The notes under the pieces are model-generated. The model was not told where the DNA came from. It saw only the letters and a program-made list of their open reading frames with translations, and did not search any database. Below, one piece after another: positions 61,598 to 62,607 of a stretch of DNA of 62,607 nucleotides. A program made the translations under genes and the position numbers. Within the stretch, counting starts at the first letter, position 1. Each line of letters opens with the position of its first letter. The stretch comes from Cyanobacteria bacterium REEB67 (GTDB taxonomy: Bacteria > Cyanobacteriota > Vampirovibrionia > Obscuribacterales > Obscuribacteraceae), in assembly GCA_018971775.1 (NCBI GenBank), contig JAGXAB010000030.1, forward strand, positions 1-62,607, given 5' to 3'.

Positions 61598-62338
61598 TTG
61601 AAAAACCTAATTGTCTCACGAGTAATACGTAAAGCCGGACGTCTTACTCCGGGCATTGCTTTTTTAACACTGCTTCTCATCGCAACGGTTCAATCAGTGC
61701 AGCCGCTCCTAGCCGCCCCGTTCAACTATTTGCTGGAAGCGAGAAAGGCGGTGCTCAAAAATGATTACCACAGAGCCGTCAATATGACGGATCTGGCCAT
61801 CCGTCAAAATCCGCGAGACGCCGATAGTTACTATTTTAAAGCTTACTGTCACGCCGTCTTGCAACAACCGCAAGAAGCATTGAGCAGCTATGAAAGAGGT
61901 CTGAAACTGGCTCCTTGCAGCGATCCTCACATAACCGTCGAAATTGCCAAGACCTATATTGGTTTAGACAAAAGCGACAAAGCGATTGCCCTGCTCGACG
62001 GGGCGCTCAAGGTTACTCCGATGAGCGACGCTTATCGCTGCAAGGGACAAATATTATTTCGACGGAAGGAAACGCTTCCGGCCATCGCCTGCTACGACCA
62101 GGCGATCAAGCTCGAACCGCGAAATCTCTGGAACTATGACGATCGGGTCGTTTGCTACATGTCGCTCAATCGCTACAGCGACGCCTTAAAGGACTTGAAC
62201 AAGATGGTGGAAATCGCGCCGACATCTGCCCGGGGATATTCGCTGCGAGCCCGGGTCTACGAAAAACTTGGCGATAAGGCTGCCGCAAAAAAAGACAGAG
62301 AAAAGTCAAACTCGCTAGGCGAGCAGGAATGGTTTTAG
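61598..62338 (+). CDS. Exported TPR protein
   Basis: 246 residues. A signal peptide (TPGIAFLTLLLIATVQSVQPLLA) is followed by about five tetratricopeptide repeats (AVNMTDLAIRQNPRDADSYYFKAY, ALSSYERGLKLAP, AIACYDQAIKLEPRNLW, ALKDLNKMVEIAPTSARGYSLRA). It is likely an envelope scaffold. TTG at 61598 is the proposed start; no good ribosome site is visible. Lies 20 bp after the previous gene. Confidence 0.75.
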   Translation: MKNLIVSRVIRKAGRLTPGIAFLTLLLIATVQSVQPLLAAPFNYLLEARKAVLKNDYHRAVNMTDLAIRQNPRDADSYYFKAYCHAVLQQPQEALSSYERGLKLAPCSDPHITVEIAKTYIGLDKSDKAIALLDGALKVTPMSDAYRCKGQILFRRKETLPAIACYDQAIKLEPRNLWNYDDRVVCYMSLNRYSDALKDLNKMVEIAPTSARGYSLRARVYEKLGDKAAAKKDREKSNSLGEQEWF

Positions 62339-62376
62339 TCGCCGCTGCACCATTGCCCGGAAAATGCTCAAAAAAA

Positions 62377-62607
62377 TCAAACCCATTTGGGCTCGGCGGC
62401 CGCGTAGTATTTGCACAGAGCCGAGACATAGGCTGCATATTGGCAGCGCCGGCCGGCGAAAGTGCGCCAGGAGGATTCCCGATCTTTGAGTTCAAAACCG
62501 GCAGCCGCCAGCCGCTCGTAACCTGTGCCAAACTCTTCTTGGGTCATGAGCTCGCAGACATCAATCGGCAAGCCGACGTAAAAGCAAAGTAGTTGTACGG
62601 CTGTCGA
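62377..62607 (-). CDS. C-terminal end of an unidentified protein (enters from the right edge)
   Basis: The reverse strand is open from base 62607 to a TGA at 62377, about 76 codons, reading VQLLCFYVGLPIDVCELMT and ending RRCQYAAYVSALCKYYAAAE. A start codon must lie beyond the window or be the TTG at 62571. The family is not recognised. It is convergent with the TPR gene. Confidence 0.5.
   Translation of the reverse strand, partial: STAVQLLCFYVGLPIDVCELMTQEEFGTGYERLAAAGFELKDRESSWRTFAGRRCQYAAYVSALCKYYAAAEPKWV

Overview
The window looks like a chromosomal segment from a Gram-negative-type bacterium of moderate G+C content, most plausibly a non-photosynthetic relative of the Cyanobacteria (Vampirovibrionia/Melainabacteria, Obscuribacterales-like). 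This rests on a short DprA-like Rossmann protein of a kind I know mainly from cyanobacteria, a TMEM14-type small membrane protein, many GTG/TTG starts, and a mix of bacterial housekeeping genes with many long lineage-specific envelope proteins. No photosynthesis, phage, plasmid or CRISPR genes are seen. The assignment is an inference.

Layout. 1-5.9 kb: 5' part of secA (leaving the window), rlmN, a metallo-beta-lactamase-fold hydrolase, a type IV pilin-like protein, a small protein with a terminator, and an LCP-family protein. 5.9-14.2 kb: a GT9 glycosyltransferase facing a minus-strand series (DprA-like, mraY, 617-aa TPR protein, membrane histidine kinase, REC/HD-GYP regulator). 14.4-18 kb: a UvrD/PcrA helicase with a long glycine-rich insert, then ndk, each with an intrinsic terminator. 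18-25.9 kb: a GT9 enzyme carrying a tandem repeat, a lysine-rich ribbon-helix-helix protein behind a structured leader, a DegT-type aminotransferase, a TMTC/GT39-like membrane protein and a Ser/Thr kinase. 25.9-36.2 kb: selB, DedA, tRNA-Phe, a purple-acid-phosphatase-like enzyme, TMEM14, a transposase-derived protein and a class I aminotransferase. 36.3-47.7 kb: an envelope block (SpoIID, a minimal PBP transpeptidase, AMMECR1, alpha-2-macroglobulin, VanW, membrane proteins). 47.9-55.4 kb: lineage-specific secreted, acidic and repeat-rich proteins, and a 1191-aa duplicated CPBP protease. 55.6-62.3 kb: a phenylacetate-type set (paaK plus three crotonases) followed by exported proteins and a TPR protein; a truncated gene enters from the right end.

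The most unusual signal is a dispersed palindrome with core CCGATATCGG. I find nine copies between 18.4 and 35.0 kb: four inside the 18-kb GT9 gene as a 42-bp tandem repeat, a pair upstream of the kinase, one inside the first codons of selB, and two flanking the gene at 33635-34915. That gene encodes the zinc ribbon, helix-turn-helix and C-terminal tail of an IS1595/ISXO2-type transposase, but its DDE core is replaced by a charged linker and a DprA-like winged helix. Together they resemble a REP/RAYT-like arrangement built from a different transposase family; the link between protein and repeat is a hypothesis.
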